DNA of 64,000 bases from Endozoicomonas_A sp049275935 (GCF_049275935.1 NZ_CP184830.1:3100001-3164000), one strand, 5' to 3'. Counted from the stretch's first letter, positions 9,437 through 19,070 are shown. Numbers and translations are program-made. The notes: generated from the sequence alone by a model not told the origin.

Positions 9437-10597
9437 TCATCGGCGAAAGTGGAAGTGTGATACATGATTGGCCAGGGCTGCGTGATTTTTGCAGACCTTC
9501 CCACATGGCAACACCCTGCCAATCCCGTCCATTAGGATCACCTCGCAGACTGCTAGATCAAGTGCTCTCATAGTGTTAGTGAAAGAGGCCGTTTGTGAGG
9601 AACTGATACCCGAAGGCTTGTTATCAGCAACTGTTAAGTCCTGCTGTGATTCTACACTTGCTGCAAAATCCGGTGATTCTGCCAGGAAAGACAGATCTCT
9701 TCTGCAAAATGGACAGGTTTTCGTTGACCCTGGTGAAGTGCTCAGAAATATCTCTTTTAAACAGTGTGTGTCAATTTTATTCGAACAACAGGGAGTCACA
9801 GTTACTTTTCCAAACATTTCAAAGCATATGGGGCACTCCTCACCTCTATCAGGTTGCCTGCTGCTATCAGCTTGTGATCGGAATTGACAAACGCCATTAC
9901 AGGAATCGACGTAACAATTTAAGCCGAAAGTATGCTGATGTTGTTCGGGGTTTTCTTTGCCTTCGCCAGAGCCGCGAGACAGAAACCTGGCGAAAAAGCC
10001 TCTACGGGTGATTGTTCCTGAGGCCTGCTGACCGGATGATGCTGATGCCTGGTTTTGTTGGCCATTTTCTGTTTGATCCTGTCCCGGAAGCACCATAGTG
10101 GTGATCGCAAACGGATGATGCTGACTTGTCTCCAGTTGATCCACCGGGTTAAACAGCGATGAATTGGAGTTCCAATAGCTTTTCAAAAGTATGCCGACAG
10201 CGACAAACGCTTCTGCGGGTATCCATGAATAGGGTTTGGCGCTCAGAAGCGGGGCGCTGGTGGTCAGAACCAGCTTGTAAGCAACCAGCAGATGAGCGAC
10301 ATAAATCAATTCCCACGGGATTGATTCAATAAGAGGCGTTGTTTCTCCATAATCGCCAAGTCTGTATGATTTGTGATCAGGCGGAAAAATTGATCCTGAG
10401 TCATCATTTGTTTCGGCAGAGTATGACTTATCGTACGACAATGTGTTTTTATTGTATTCTATGAAAAAACTCCTTTCTGGAACGCCTCCATCTTGTTCAA
10501 ACTCGACAATAAAATGTCTTTTAAAAGATTTGGCATTACAGGTAACAGGCAGCAATATTAGCAATAACAGCAGTGCCTTGGAAAATGGCTTTTTCAA
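9437..10597 (-). CDS. Secreted RING-finger protein, paralog 3 (TTG start)
   Basis: 386 residues from a TTG at 10597, chosen because it begins the conserved signal peptide (MKKPFSKALLLLLILLPVTC, then NAK) and has AAGGA six bases upstream. The open frame continues to 10666, but that extension has no homology to the paralogs. A longer region after the signal peptide contains an acidic insert (SAETNDDSGS). Then come the shared YSWIPAEAFVAVGILLKS block, FGLNCYVDSCNGVC, a RING-like finger (CPICFEMF...CCSNKIDTHC...CPFC) and a C2H2-like tail (CEVILMDG...CGK, HVSHFH). Likely secreted; host ubiquitin pathway interference is inference from the domain. Confidence 0.8.
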   Translation of the reverse strand: MKKPFSKALLLLLILLPVTCNAKSFKRHFIVEFEQDGGVPERSFFIEYNKNTLSYDKSYSAETNDDSGSIFPPDHKSYRLGDYGETTPLIESIPWELIYVAHLLVAYKLVLTTSAPLLSAKPYSWIPAEAFVAVGILLKSYWNSNSSLFNPVDQLETSQHHPFAITTMVLPGQDQTENGQQNQASASSGQQASGTITRRGFFARFLSRGSGEGKENPEQHQHTFGLNCYVDSCNGVCQFRSQADSSRQPDRGEECPICFEMFGKVTVTPCCSNKIDTHCLKEIFLSTSPGSTKTCPFCRRDLSFLAESPDFAASVESQQDLTVADNKPSGISSSQTASFTNTMRALDLAVCEVILMDGIGRVLPCGKVCKNHAALANHVSHFHFRR

Positions 10598-10638
10598 AGC
10601 TTTATCCTTACATCTGTTTTGTGTTTTTAAGAATTGAG

Positions 10639-10646
10639 AGGCTAGA
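10639..10646 (-). promoter_or_regulatory. TCTAGCCT upstream motif of RING paralog 3
   Basis: The motif is 42 bp before the TTG start. TTGATC, 16 bp further upstream, could be the -35 element, in the same arrangement as paralog 2. Confidence 0.4.
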
Positions 10647-10845
10647 CCAGAAAATTGATAGATCAAGAAAATAAGTATTTTTTCAAAAACAAAGGTTTCA
10701 CCGTGCTAGAAAATGTCTTCTAAGTAATTAACGCCCGGAGTATTCATGACAACACTGGCCTTATCAGCAGTTTTTTGGCGTTAGTTGACAATTTTTATTT
10801 CAACTGTCGATACCAAACACCTCTACTCATACAACCTTGGCTTCA

Positions 10846-10880
10846 GGCCGTGTTTCGGCCGCAGGCATGGTCTTGCCTGC
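10846..10880. terminator. Two adjacent GC-rich hairpins
   Basis: GGCCG/CGGCC around a TGTTT loop, directly followed by GCAGGCA/TGCCTGC. They lie just past the stop of the 573-residue gene (minus strand). There is no T-run, so a rho-independent terminator is only possible. The rest of 10667-10915 shows nothing recognisable apart from an AGTTGA/TCAACT inverted repeat near 10794-10815. Confidence 0.3.
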
Positions 10881-10915
10881 GATGCCGAGTTCATTTGTCC
10901 ATCGTCGTTTATGAT

Positions 10916-12637
10916 TCAGTATTGACTTGAGCTGCCAATTTCCTCTGATTTCAAACCTGAATCAGGTTTGATTTCCGAGAGGGTGGCAATTTCAAAAGAG
11001 AGTGATTGGGCGATGGCTATCAACGTTCTGTAACCAGCACTTTCTACCTGTCTGGGTAACTTCAGTACTTTGCTTAACATATCCGGGTTGTTTTTCAGGA
11101 AGCTCTTTACCTGAGCTGCGAAAGCGTTGGGAAACCGGCAAACCACGGGAGGTGTTGCTGACATTTGTCGGGTGATCAATTTATGAAAACCGGAAGGGTT
11201 TCCAGAAAAGAGCTGTTGCCAGTTTTCAATACTGAGCCGGGTCGCATTTTCTGCGATAAACCCGGGCCAGAAGTCGACCAGATCAGGGTGAGCAAGTAGT
11301 TTTTTAAAAACAGTCGGCTCAATGTCCAGAGCCGCTTTTGGGTAATGTTTGATGAATTCCAGAGTGATAGTTTTTTCCTGGGTAAAGTCAGACAGTAGCA
11401 GTGTACTTCGGGTGGCTTTGCACAAAAGCGGTGACCGGGCAACCATCAAGCCGTTCTGGTGCCTCAGATAATGTTTTGAGGCTACGGTAATATAGTGCTC
11501 TTCCATTTCCGGGCTGAGTTGAATCAGAAGAATGAGCTGATGCACGAGGGCTGACTTACATCGAGCCAACACATTCGGGTATTTCAGATAAAGACCAAGA
11601 CCCATCATGTCAGGATCATCCTGTGGCAGACGGGCAATAATGTCGGTGCTCTGCTGCCGGGCAACAGAGAGAACAATTTGATAAAGAGGATCTTGTTTCT
11701 TGCGCTGAGGCTTTGCAATGCGCAGGAGGTGATCATCCAGTGAAAGCTTCATGCTCTTCAGGTCCATAGCTACGGCGTCAGGACATTTTTCCAGACGGGA
11801 TCTGAGTTCAAACCCTTTAACTTTCAGAAACCTGTCACCAAGATCTTTATCCTGACGGATCTTCTTCAGCAGTCGTTCCAGATTTTCAGTGTTGGATGAT
11901 TGCAACCAGCCATCCATTTCAATCAGTGATTCGGCATTATCATCCCACTGTCGCTTCTCATCTTTTGCAACCTGATTCGCTGCCTTGGCAGAAGAAGGCG
12001 TGACAACATTGCCCTGAGTCTCAGTAATAAGGTCTTTGGTGAAGGCATCAAAACAGTTCCGGGTAGTCTGATACAGGTCATTCAGATCGCCCTGAGTTGC
12101 GCACAGATGACTGAATTCATCCAGCCATTCAAACAGTGCTGTTCTGTAGAATCCGACCAGCTGGTTGAGATCGCTGACGTCCATAAAGTTGCAGAATCTT
12201 GAAAAGCCTTCATGCAGGGTTTGTTTCAGTTCGACCTGAATATTTTTCCCGGTTTTTTTGGCTTTGACGGAAGCTTGCAGCAGATTATTGAGCTGCTCTC
12301 TGGTACGAATGATCTGACAGGCGGGGGTTTTCAGGAATGCTGCGACCTGTTTGGTCAGTACTGAGAAGTCCAGCTCTCCCGCTACCTTTGCTTCAAGCAT
12401 TGAGGCGGAACGATCACTGAGGTTGAGGTATTGATTCACATCCTGGGCTGATTGAATCAGCGAGCCGAGCAGGTTTCTCAGGCGAACCGGGTCCGGATGA
12501 GTGACAATCCAGTCTTTATAGCTGGCTATTACTTCCACCAGTTCGTATTGGTCATTGAGTCCAACCCTGGTACCCGGTGCAAACTTATTACGATCTAGCG
12601 TCAGATCCCGAACCTGTTCATAGAGACCCTGAGTCAT
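10916..12637 (-). CDS. Large hydrophilic protein of unknown function
   Basis: 573 residues, no signal peptide, no membrane segment, largely helical composition rich in Leu, Lys and Gln. I recognise no domain. Segments such as LEKCPDAVAMDLKSMKLSLDDHLL and repeated short Leu-rich helices would suit an alpha-helical repeat fold, but no regular period is evident. The start is supported by AGGGAAG upstream of the ATG at 12637. It stands alone between the RING family and the YdiJ-type gene, in a region of accessory genes. A role as a non-Sec (for example type III) substrate is possible but unsupported. Confidence applies to the coding call only. Confidence 0.7.
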   Translation of the reverse strand: MTQGLYEQVRDLTLDRNKFAPGTRVGLNDQYELVEVIASYKDWIVTHPDPVRLRNLLGSLIQSAQDVNQYLNLSDRSASMLEAKVAGELDFSVLTKQVAAFLKTPACQIIRTREQLNNLLQASVKAKKTGKNIQVELKQTLHEGFSRFCNFMDVSDLNQLVGFYRTALFEWLDEFSHLCATQGDLNDLYQTTRNCFDAFTKDLITETQGNVVTPSSAKAANQVAKDEKRQWDDNAESLIEMDGWLQSSNTENLERLLKKIRQDKDLGDRFLKVKGFELRSRLEKCPDAVAMDLKSMKLSLDDHLLRIAKPQRKKQDPLYQIVLSVARQQSTDIIARLPQDDPDMMGLGLYLKYPNVLARCKSALVHQLILLIQLSPEMEEHYITVASKHYLRHQNGLMVARSPLLCKATRSTLLLSDFTQEKTITLEFIKHYPKAALDIEPTVFKKLLAHPDLVDFWPGFIAENATRLSIENWQQLFSGNPSGFHKLITRQMSATPPVVCRFPNAFAAQVKSFLKNNPDMLSKVLKLPRQVESAGYRTLIAIAQSLSFEIATLSEIKPDSGLKSEEIGSSSQY

Positions 12638-12989
12638 TGTTTACTTCCCTGTTTTAAAACCTCTTTATCAAGAATCTAGCAACAGAAACAGAGTCAGGAT
12701 CAGAGTCAGAAACCTGATTCAGCATTTAGATAAGCTTTAACAGTGAGTGGAGATGACAAAAAGGCGTCAGCAGGAGAGCGCCCTGAGCACTCTTCAGCAC
12801 AGATCAGATTTCCTTGTGAGGGCCGAATCCTGGTGAGCGCCCGGGATTTCAATTTGCTCACGAATCAGGACGATGACCCCCTGTGTCAGCGTTCATGGCG
12901 GTTTTGGAAGCTTACACGCTGGTGGCTGATCTGATTGAGAATCCTAATGAGCTGTCAGAGCTGTTGGCAGTGGGTTGAGCACTGTTATT
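12638..12989. other. Gap with possible decayed coding remnants
   Basis: Two short plus-strand frames look protein-like: 12753-12836 (MTKRRQQESALSTLQHRSDF..) and 12895-12978 (MAVLEAYTLVADLIENPNEL..). They are in different registers and each ends quickly, as in a decayed gene. I cannot assign the ancestor. No promoter or RNA gene is visible. Confidence 0.25.
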
Positions 12990-15900
12990 TTACTCGTTCA
13001 TCAAGGCCAACAGCCTTGAGACCGGGTGAGGAATCTCGGTATTCCCAAAACGCTTAACCTGACTTCTACAGGAGTAGCCGGTAGCCAACAGTTGATCCTG
13101 GTTGTCAGGATTCTCGATCACAGGTTTCCAGCTCATGTCGTATAGCTTGCGGGACGTTTCCTGGTTACGGGTTTCATGTCCGTAGATACCCGCCATACCG
13201 CAACAGCCAGTAGCCTGGTAAGTCAGTTTTAGTCCACAGGCGGCAAACAGCTTTTGCCACTGTGCCGGTGCTGCTGGCGCATTCGTGGTCTCCGTGCAGT
13301 GCCCCAGCAGCTTGAACTCACCATTCAGATTTAACTGAAGCTCACGAATGGTATCTGCCTGACTGGCAAACCATTCCGAGAGTAATTGCACTTTGGGAGC
13401 TTCTTCACCCATGATCTCATGGTATTCATCGCGATAAGTCAGGGTAACGGCAGCATCAATCCCTATCAGGGCTACACCTTTATCGGCCAGTTTTTTGAGT
13501 GCTCTGGCATTGGTTTTCGCGACTTTCTCAAAACGCCCCAGAAAACCATAGACATGCAACACTTTGCCGTTGGGTTTATAGGGCGCAACGAGAGGACGAT
13601 AACCGAGTCTGACCAACAGCTCGACCAGGTCAGTCAATACCGGAGTTTCGAAAAAACTGGTAAAGGCGTCCTGAACAATCACCACCGTTCGAGCCAGCTC
13701 TTTTTCTGTCATGGAAGCAAGCAGACTGTCTGAGGCCACGGAGGCACCAGAACGACAGCTGTCTTCCAGAGGGGATGCACTGGTGATAGTCGGCAGATCC
13801 TGAAGACCGGACGTTTTGGCCGAAAGCTTGTTCATCAAACCCGAGTTGGCCACACGGTTGTAAACAGATTTGGCTTTTGCCAGTGTTGGCAGAACGGGTT
13901 CCAACATCGCAGCAGCATGATGTTTAGCAGGGCGCAGGTAGCGAGTGTGGTAAAGCTCAAAGTACCGGGACCTCAGGTCAGGCACATTCACCTGAATAGG
14001 GCACTGACCTGCACAGGACTTACAGCTCATACAGCTGTCCAGTGCTTCATAAACATCATGACTGAAATCTTCCTTGCCTCGCAGCTTGGCAATGCTGTTG
14101 CGGGTCTTGTCCATGGCGTTATAGAAAAGTCCGGACTGGCGAGCTTCGTCCATTGCTTCAGAGATGTTGCTGCCCGCCGCGCTTTGCAGTCGCAACCATT
14201 CACGTACCAGTCCTGATCGGCCTTTGGGTGATTGAGTTCTATCCAGAGTGGCCTTCCAGGTTGGACACATGGCGCTGTTGGGATTGTAGTTGAAGCAGGC
14301 GCCATTGCCATTGCAATACATGCCATGGGTAAAAGCATCGAAGGCTTTTCTTTCGATGGTTCTGTCCAGCTGGCCACGGGTTTGCACACCGTCAATCTTC
14401 AGCAGGGTTTCTGATGCCCGGGTGGAGGGTGTCGCTATTTTTCCCGGATTCAACTGATTATGGGGGTCGAAAGCACTTTTGATGTTTTGTAGTACCGGGT
14501 AAAGATCCTGAAAAAAGTCGGGTGCGTATTCAGAGCGAACGCCTTTGCCATGCTCTCCCCAAAGGACGCCACCATGGGCTTTCGCCAGCGCAGAGACTTC
14601 ATCACTGATGGTTCTGACCAGAACCTCCTGCTCAAGATCTTTCATATCAATGGCGGGTCTTACATGGAGAACCCCGGCGTCGACATGACCAAACATGCCA
14701 TAAGACAGGTTATGGCTATCCAGTAACGCCCGGAAGCGAGCGATAAAAGCAGCCAGATTCTCTGGTGGCACGGCAACGTCTTCTACAAAGGGTATAGGTC
14801 GTGCGTCGCCTTCCATGTTGCCCAGCAATCCCACGGACTGCTTGCGCATATTCCAGATCTTTTTAACGTTTGGAGTTCCTGTCACAACGCTGTGACCCAC
14901 CCGTTGGATTTCCGATGGCTTGTCCAACTCTGCTTTTAAGCGTTCAATACCTTTTTCAATATCGGCTTGCGACTGGCCGGTGTATTCAACAAAGTTAATG
15001 CCGTCTATTTGATCAACATCATCCGGAAAGTACTCTTTGACGCTCTCCCAGACACTGTCTGCTTTGGCGAGCGACAGAACTTTGGAATCAATGGTTTCAA
15101 CCGAGCTTGGAGTCGCTTGCATAAGGGACTGGGCATCCCTCAGCGATTCCTGAAAGCTGGAGTAGAACACCAGAACCAGTGCAGAGGTGTCGGGTATAGG
15201 CAGAAGGTTGACCTTGATTTCACTGACCATGGCCAGGGTCCCTTCAGAACCGCAAAGAATGGCATTGAGATCAAACTTGCCAACGTCTTCAGGGTTCACA
15301 GGATCTTTTCTGCGGATATTGGCCAGATCGTAGCCGGTGAGATTACGGTTGAGCTTTGGAAAGATGGTTTCGACACGATCTTTATTCTGGTTATAGGCTT
15401 CAATCACCGTTTTGTGAACCTGCCCTGCGCGGTCTTTGCGCTGACAGATTTCATCAAGCTCCTGTTCTGTCAGTGGTGATGAGTTCCATACGGTGCCATC
15501 AGCAAAGACCGAGGTCAGTTCAAGGACATGATGGCGGGTTTTGCCATAGACAACCGAACCCTGACCACTGGCATCGGTGTTCACCATGCCACCCACTGTC
15601 GCCCGGTTGCTGGTGGACAGTTCCGGGGCAAAAAACAGTCCGTGCTTTGCAGCCAGATCATTCAGATAGTCTTTGACGGTACCGCTTTGAACCCTTGCCC
15701 AGCGCTCTTCAGGGTTGATCTCCAGAACCTGATTCATATAGCGACTGGTGTCTACCATAAATCCCGAGGTTAGTGACTGGCCGTTGGTGCCGGTACCTCC
15801 TCCCCTTGGAGAGAGTACAACCGTTTGAAAAGAAGGTTCATTAGCCAATGACAACATTGTGCTCAGATCTTCGGTGCCTTTGGGGTATAGGACACCTGCC

Positions 15901-16070
15901 GGATACACCTGATAGATCGAGTTGTCAGTAGCCAGCACAGTCCGTTCTGCATAGCCCAGCTCTATATCGCCCTGGAATCCGGAGCTGGCCAGCCGATCGG
16001 CAAAATTCTGATACAGCGTCCCTTCTGCGCTGGTGGCATTGACGGCCTGTTGGTTCAGTTTGCTGATCAC
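12990..16070 (-). CDS. ydiJ: FAD-binding and 4Fe-4S dehydrogenase of YdiJ type (D-2-hydroxyacid/2-hydroxyglutarate dehydrogenase family)
   Basis: About 1026 residues. The N-terminal half is a PCMH-type FAD domain (VVLSPRGGGTGTNGQSL, FAPELSTSNRATVGGMVNTDASGQGS). The middle is an FAD-oxidase C domain (GHVDAGVLHVRP, LWGEHGKGVRSEY). The C-terminal part has ferredoxin-like cysteines (CMSCKSCAGQCPIQ) and a CCG-type domain (LGHCTET, GCCGMAGIYGHE). The family oxidises D-2-hydroxyglutarate or related 2-hydroxyacids; the exact substrate is not shown here. The frame extends to a TTG at 16148, but the GTG at 16070 has GGGAG seven bases upstream and gives an N-terminus and length like E. coli YdiJ (1018), so it is preferred. 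Confidence 0.92.
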   Translation of the reverse strand: MISKLNQQAVNATSAEGTLYQNFADRLASSGFQGDIELGYAERTVLATDNSIYQVYPAGVLYPKGTEDLSTMLSLANEPSFQTVVLSPRGGGTGTNGQSLTSGFMVDTSRYMNQVLEINPEERWARVQSGTVKDYLNDLAAKHGLFFAPELSTSNRATVGGMVNTDASGQGSVVYGKTRHHVLELTSVFADGTVWNSSPLTEQELDEICQRKDRAGQVHKTVIEAYNQNKDRVETIFPKLNRNLTGYDLANIRRKDPVNPEDVGKFDLNAILCGSEGTLAMVSEIKVNLLPIPDTSALVLVFYSSFQESLRDAQSLMQATPSSVETIDSKVLSLAKADSVWESVKEYFPDDVDQIDGINFVEYTGQSQADIEKGIERLKAELDKPSEIQRVGHSVVTGTPNVKKIWNMRKQSVGLLGNMEGDARPIPFVEDVAVPPENLAAFIARFRALLDSHNLSYGMFGHVDAGVLHVRPAIDMKDLEQEVLVRTISDEVSALAKAHGGVLWGEHGKGVRSEYAPDFFQDLYPVLQNIKSAFDPHNQLNPGKIATPSTRASETLLKIDGVQTRGQLDRTIERKAFDAFTHGMYCNGNGACFNYNPNSAMCPTWKATLDRTQSPKGRSGLVREWLRLQSAAGSNISEAMDEARQSGLFYNAMDKTRNSIAKLRGKEDFSHDVYEALDSCMSCKSCAGQCPIQVNVPDLRSRYFELYHTRYLRPAKHHAAAMLEPVLPTLAKAKSVYNRVANSGLMNKLSAKTSGLQDLPTITSASPLEDSCRSGASVASDSLLASMTEKELARTVVIVQDAFTSFFETPVLTDLVELLVRLGYRPLVAPYKPNGKVLHVYGFLGRFEKVAKTNARALKKLADKGVALIGIDAAVTLTYRDEYHEIMGEEAPKVQLLSEWFASQADTIRELQLNLNGEFKLLGHCTETTNAPAAPAQWQKLFAACGLKLTYQATGCCGMAGIYGHETRNQETSRKLYDMSWKPVIENPDNQDQLLATGYSCRSQVKRFGNTEIPHPVSRLLALMNE

Positions 16071-16245
16071 TTTCCTACTCCCGGGCTTTGCTGTTTTATC
16101 GTCTTGCGAAGCGAAGGTGACGTTTCTCGGACTGCGTATTGTACGCAATTAAAAGTCTTTAGTCAGTGGGGATTTTTGCTCATTTAGTTGTTTCATGATT
16201 TCGGTGCTATATTGCACTGGGTTACAATTTTTCAGGTTTATTAAG

Positions 16246-16973
16246 ATGCGTTTTTTTTATATCCAATTTATGTTTATTCCGGAGAGTTTTTAGATGCCAT
16301 AAAAAGTGCAGATAAGGAGAAAGTTACTCTGCTCGTTACGCAAGGAAAAGATATTAATGTAAGGGAGTTCGATGGAGTAGTTGAAGATGAAGAAATCTAT
16401 GAAGAGGCTGTCTATCCAATAGTGGCAGCTCTTCAGCATGGAAGTGTTGAGATGATACTTCATTTACTTCAAAATGGGGCTGATCCCAATGTGTCTGCTT
16501 TTTGTATTAGATTTATTGGCTATTCTTCTTTCCATCCAGCCATTTTTGAGACAGAAAGCATGCAGATTATTTTTTTATTATTAGTATATGGAGCTGACCC
16601 GAATGCTGGTTTAGGTAGTTCTTACCATATTGATTGCAATACTATATATACGTATGCGAGAGATAGTTGTTTATTTAACCATTATTTTATTTTTTTCTAC
16701 TGGTTTCTTTTGCCAGAAGATACACGGGCTGAGCTAAAGAGAAATATAACGAACATCCAGGAATTAAATAAAGCATTATTTGATCTTTTTCCGGTGCTAA
16801 CAATTACTGCTTTAATTACCATATTATCTATAACGCCACAGTTACAATTATCACGCTTCCCATATGCCTTTAGAAAAGTCTTTGAGGGGGTATTGAGACC
16901 ATTTTTATATGAACGTAATTATATGCGTTATGAAAACTCTTCAATCAATTGTACTGAAAATTGGGATGAGTAA
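16246..16973 (+). pseudogene. Ankyrin-repeat protein with apparent frameshift in a T8 tract
   Basis: The long frame, open from about 16243 to 16973, contains ankyrin-like units (AALQHGSVEMILHLLQNGADPN and a second ending LLVYGADPNAG) and a C-terminal hydrophobic region (ITALITILSITPQL). It has no usable start codon: the first is a GTG at 16422 inside the first repeat, without a ribosome binding site. An ATG at 16246, preceded by AGG at a suitable distance, opens in another frame and stops within 15 codons. Between them is a run of eight T (16251-16258); one added T would join MRFF to YPIYVYSGEFLDAIKSADKEK. So it is either a pseudogene, a sequencing error or a slippage-controlled gene. The DNA is clearly AT-richer than its neighbours, which suggests transfer. 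Confidence 0.6.
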
Positions 16974-17140
16974 CATCTAGAAAAAGGTTTTCAAAGACAT
17001 TCTTTCATTTGGTGTGATTTTTTCAATTCGTAGTTAACTCTTATCGAGGGGTGAGGTTTGGCTATAGAGTTTCACAAAGAATGACTCATTACCATGAACC
17101 GGCATAGGAACGAGTCAAACTAGTCAACAGGCTTTCCCGG

Positions 17141-19000
17141 TTATTGAAAAGTCTCAGGCCGATCATTTATCAGTTGATATGCGGCTTTAAATAATTCAGA
17201 AATTATAAGTTTCCACTGTTTGTTATCGTTTACTTTACTCTTGGCAGCTAGCTCATTCTCTCTTTCATATTCATCTAAAATGTCCTTAACAAGTTCGCCT
17301 TTAATTTTATTAGTGTTTTTTGTTGTTAATTTATCTGATTTTGAAGTAACAGAACAAAGACGGTTTTCCGTTACTTTTGCAAGAAGTGAGGAGAGTATAA
17401 TCTGATTCTCTTGCTTTATTTTTTTATTTTCGTTAGGAAGTGCTTTTTTAAAATTGGTTTCAGCAAATCTCGGGTTTTTTATTTTTAAAATGACAGGTTT
17501 TTGGTATTTTAAAAATTTAGGCTGCACAGGCTTAATAACAACACCTTCTGCAACATCACCGGTTTGACTATGAAAACTTGTAAAAACCGGATTGAAAGAA
17601 AGAGCACTTTCAAGGGAGTCACATATTTTTATCTCTGTAACCGTAGGGATACCAATAGCTGAAGTCCACTGTTTAAAAGTGTTATAATCTATTTTTTGTT
17701 TGTTGACGAAAATGTCAAAAGCCGCAAATTTTATATTATCCTGATAAAAAATTTCTTTCTGAATAGATTTGCCGTAGAGTTCGCCCGTAACATTTAAAAT
17801 GTCTCCTTCTTTACAGAACTTCCGGTGCATATCAAGAATCATTTCTCTGTATTGTTCATTTACCGGGCGGTGGTTAAAAAAGTTTTCATCTTCACCAATC
17901 CAATCATTCCTTCTACCCACCTTAACAATGCTGCCGTCCGTCCAGAAGCTGTAGTTGCAGCCGTGAATTTTTTCAAGTACGACCCATGAAAGATCCTGTT
18001 CATCATTTTCTTCAATGAATGCTCTAATGGCATCAAGCACGATTTGATTCGAACTGTTTTCTATTGAGTGATACGTGTTGAAATTTTCAGATAGAGGCTT
18101 CGGCGTTAGATCAGCTTTTTCATCCAGCGCTGAGGCTTCCGATCGCAGTGTGGGGGTTGAAGCAGTTTCGACTGTGGTCGAGGAATCTGTTGTCGCTTCT
18201 GTAGTAGTGTCTTCTGAAGTAGTGTCTTCCGAGTTGGGGTCATCACCGGACGAATTGGTCGTTTGCTTTTCCTGTTGCCCTCCGTTTTCGCTTTTTTTCT
18301 CAGGGCTATCAGGCACTTTTCTGATAATCTGCTCAAAAAAACCGGATGTGGAGTCAGAGTCCTTTCCTTTTGGGTAAACCCTGATGGTATCCCGAGTTTC
18401 AAAATCAAGGTCAATATAATCCCCCTCGGATGCCGCTGAGGACACAGGGGTCAGCATAGGAATAGAAGCTGTCGCATAAAATGTATTTTGAGTCTCCTGA
18501 TAGAGTTCCAGCTCAGAATAAGCGATCGTTTTAGAGTTGTATTCCGTTGGCGGGGCGTACAGAGTGGGTGTAGAAAGAACGATGGTTTTATCGATTACGG
18601 TGGTTGCCAGTGATATAACGCTGTCGTTCAGTAGTTGTAGCCCTCTGGTTTGGTCAATGGTTTGAATGCCTGTGGCCGATGGGGTTGGCTCAATCAGTAG
18701 TGGAAAATAAATGGTGTCTGGCAAGTTGTTTTTATCTTTGTAAATTTCTATCTTGTCCGGTTCTATTTCTATTTTTTGAATGCCTTTGTTATCCATTGCC
18801 AGAGACAACGGGTTGCTTTTGTGAAGCATTTCGTTGTTTTTAAACAGGGCCTTATCTCCCTGAACCTGTACTGCCAAGCCTCCCATTCTCCCAATAAAAA
18901 CCGCTCCGGAAGCTTGTGCACTATTTGACAGTATTGAGCCTGTAATAGTGCACATCAAACCAAGACGCAAACTACCGAGTGCCTTAAACAGCATAGCCAT
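17141..19000 (-). CDS. Secreted protein with C-terminal T4 Rnl2-type RNA ligase domain
   Basis: 619 residues. Residues 1-30 look like a Sec signal peptide ending AQA. Residues 31-220 are an unrecognised, probably beta-rich region. Residues 230-300 are a Ser/Thr/Glu linker. Residues 335-515 carry every nucleotidyltransferase motif of the Rnl2 family: motif I EKIHGCN (K344, H346, N349), R363/R364, motif III GELYG (E407), motif IIIa FAAFD (F428, D429), motif IV EGVVIK (E485), motif V LKIKN (K506, K508). Spacings match T4 Rnl2 closely (E99 to F119/D120; E204 to K225/K227). A 100-residue Lys-rich tail follows. Rnl2 enzymes seal nicks in duplex RNA using ATP. A secreted form is unexpected and suggests an effector. 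A CTAGTCT motif lies 30 bp upstream of the ATG, which has AGGA before it. Confidence 0.85.
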   Translation of the reverse strand: MAMLFKALGSLRLGLMCTITGSILSNSAQASGAVFIGRMGGLAVQVQGDKALFKNNEMLHKSNPLSLAMDNKGIQKIEIEPDKIEIYKDKNNLPDTIYFPLLIEPTPSATGIQTIDQTRGLQLLNDSVISLATTVIDKTIVLSTPTLYAPPTEYNSKTIAYSELELYQETQNTFYATASIPMLTPVSSAASEGDYIDLDFETRDTIRVYPKGKDSDSTSGFFEQIIRKVPDSPEKKSENGGQQEKQTTNSSGDDPNSEDTTSEDTTTEATTDSSTTVETASTPTLRSEASALDEKADLTPKPLSENFNTYHSIENSSNQIVLDAIRAFIEENDEQDLSWVVLEKIHGCNYSFWTDGSIVKVGRRNDWIGEDENFFNHRPVNEQYREMILDMHRKFCKEGDILNVTGELYGKSIQKEIFYQDNIKFAAFDIFVNKQKIDYNTFKQWTSAIGIPTVTEIKICDSLESALSFNPVFTSFHSQTGDVAEGVVIKPVQPKFLKYQKPVILKIKNPRFAETNFKKALPNENKKIKQENQIILSSLLAKVTENRLCSVTSKSDKLTTKNTNKIKGELVKDILDEYERENELAAKSKVNDNKQWKLIISELFKAAYQLINDRPETFQ

Positions 19001-19029
19001 AAATCCTGAATTATTTTGCAGAAGTGAGA

Positions 19030-19037
19030 AGACTAGA
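19030..19037 (-). promoter_or_regulatory. TCTAGTCT upstream motif of the RNA-ligase gene
   Basis: The motif lies 30 bp before the ATG at 19000 and resembles the TCTAGCCT motif of the RING genes. It is a possible -10 hexamer (TAGTCT). Confidence 0.3.
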
Positions 19038-19070
19038 TGAATCTTAGGAAAGTTCTATTCTTATTCGGGA

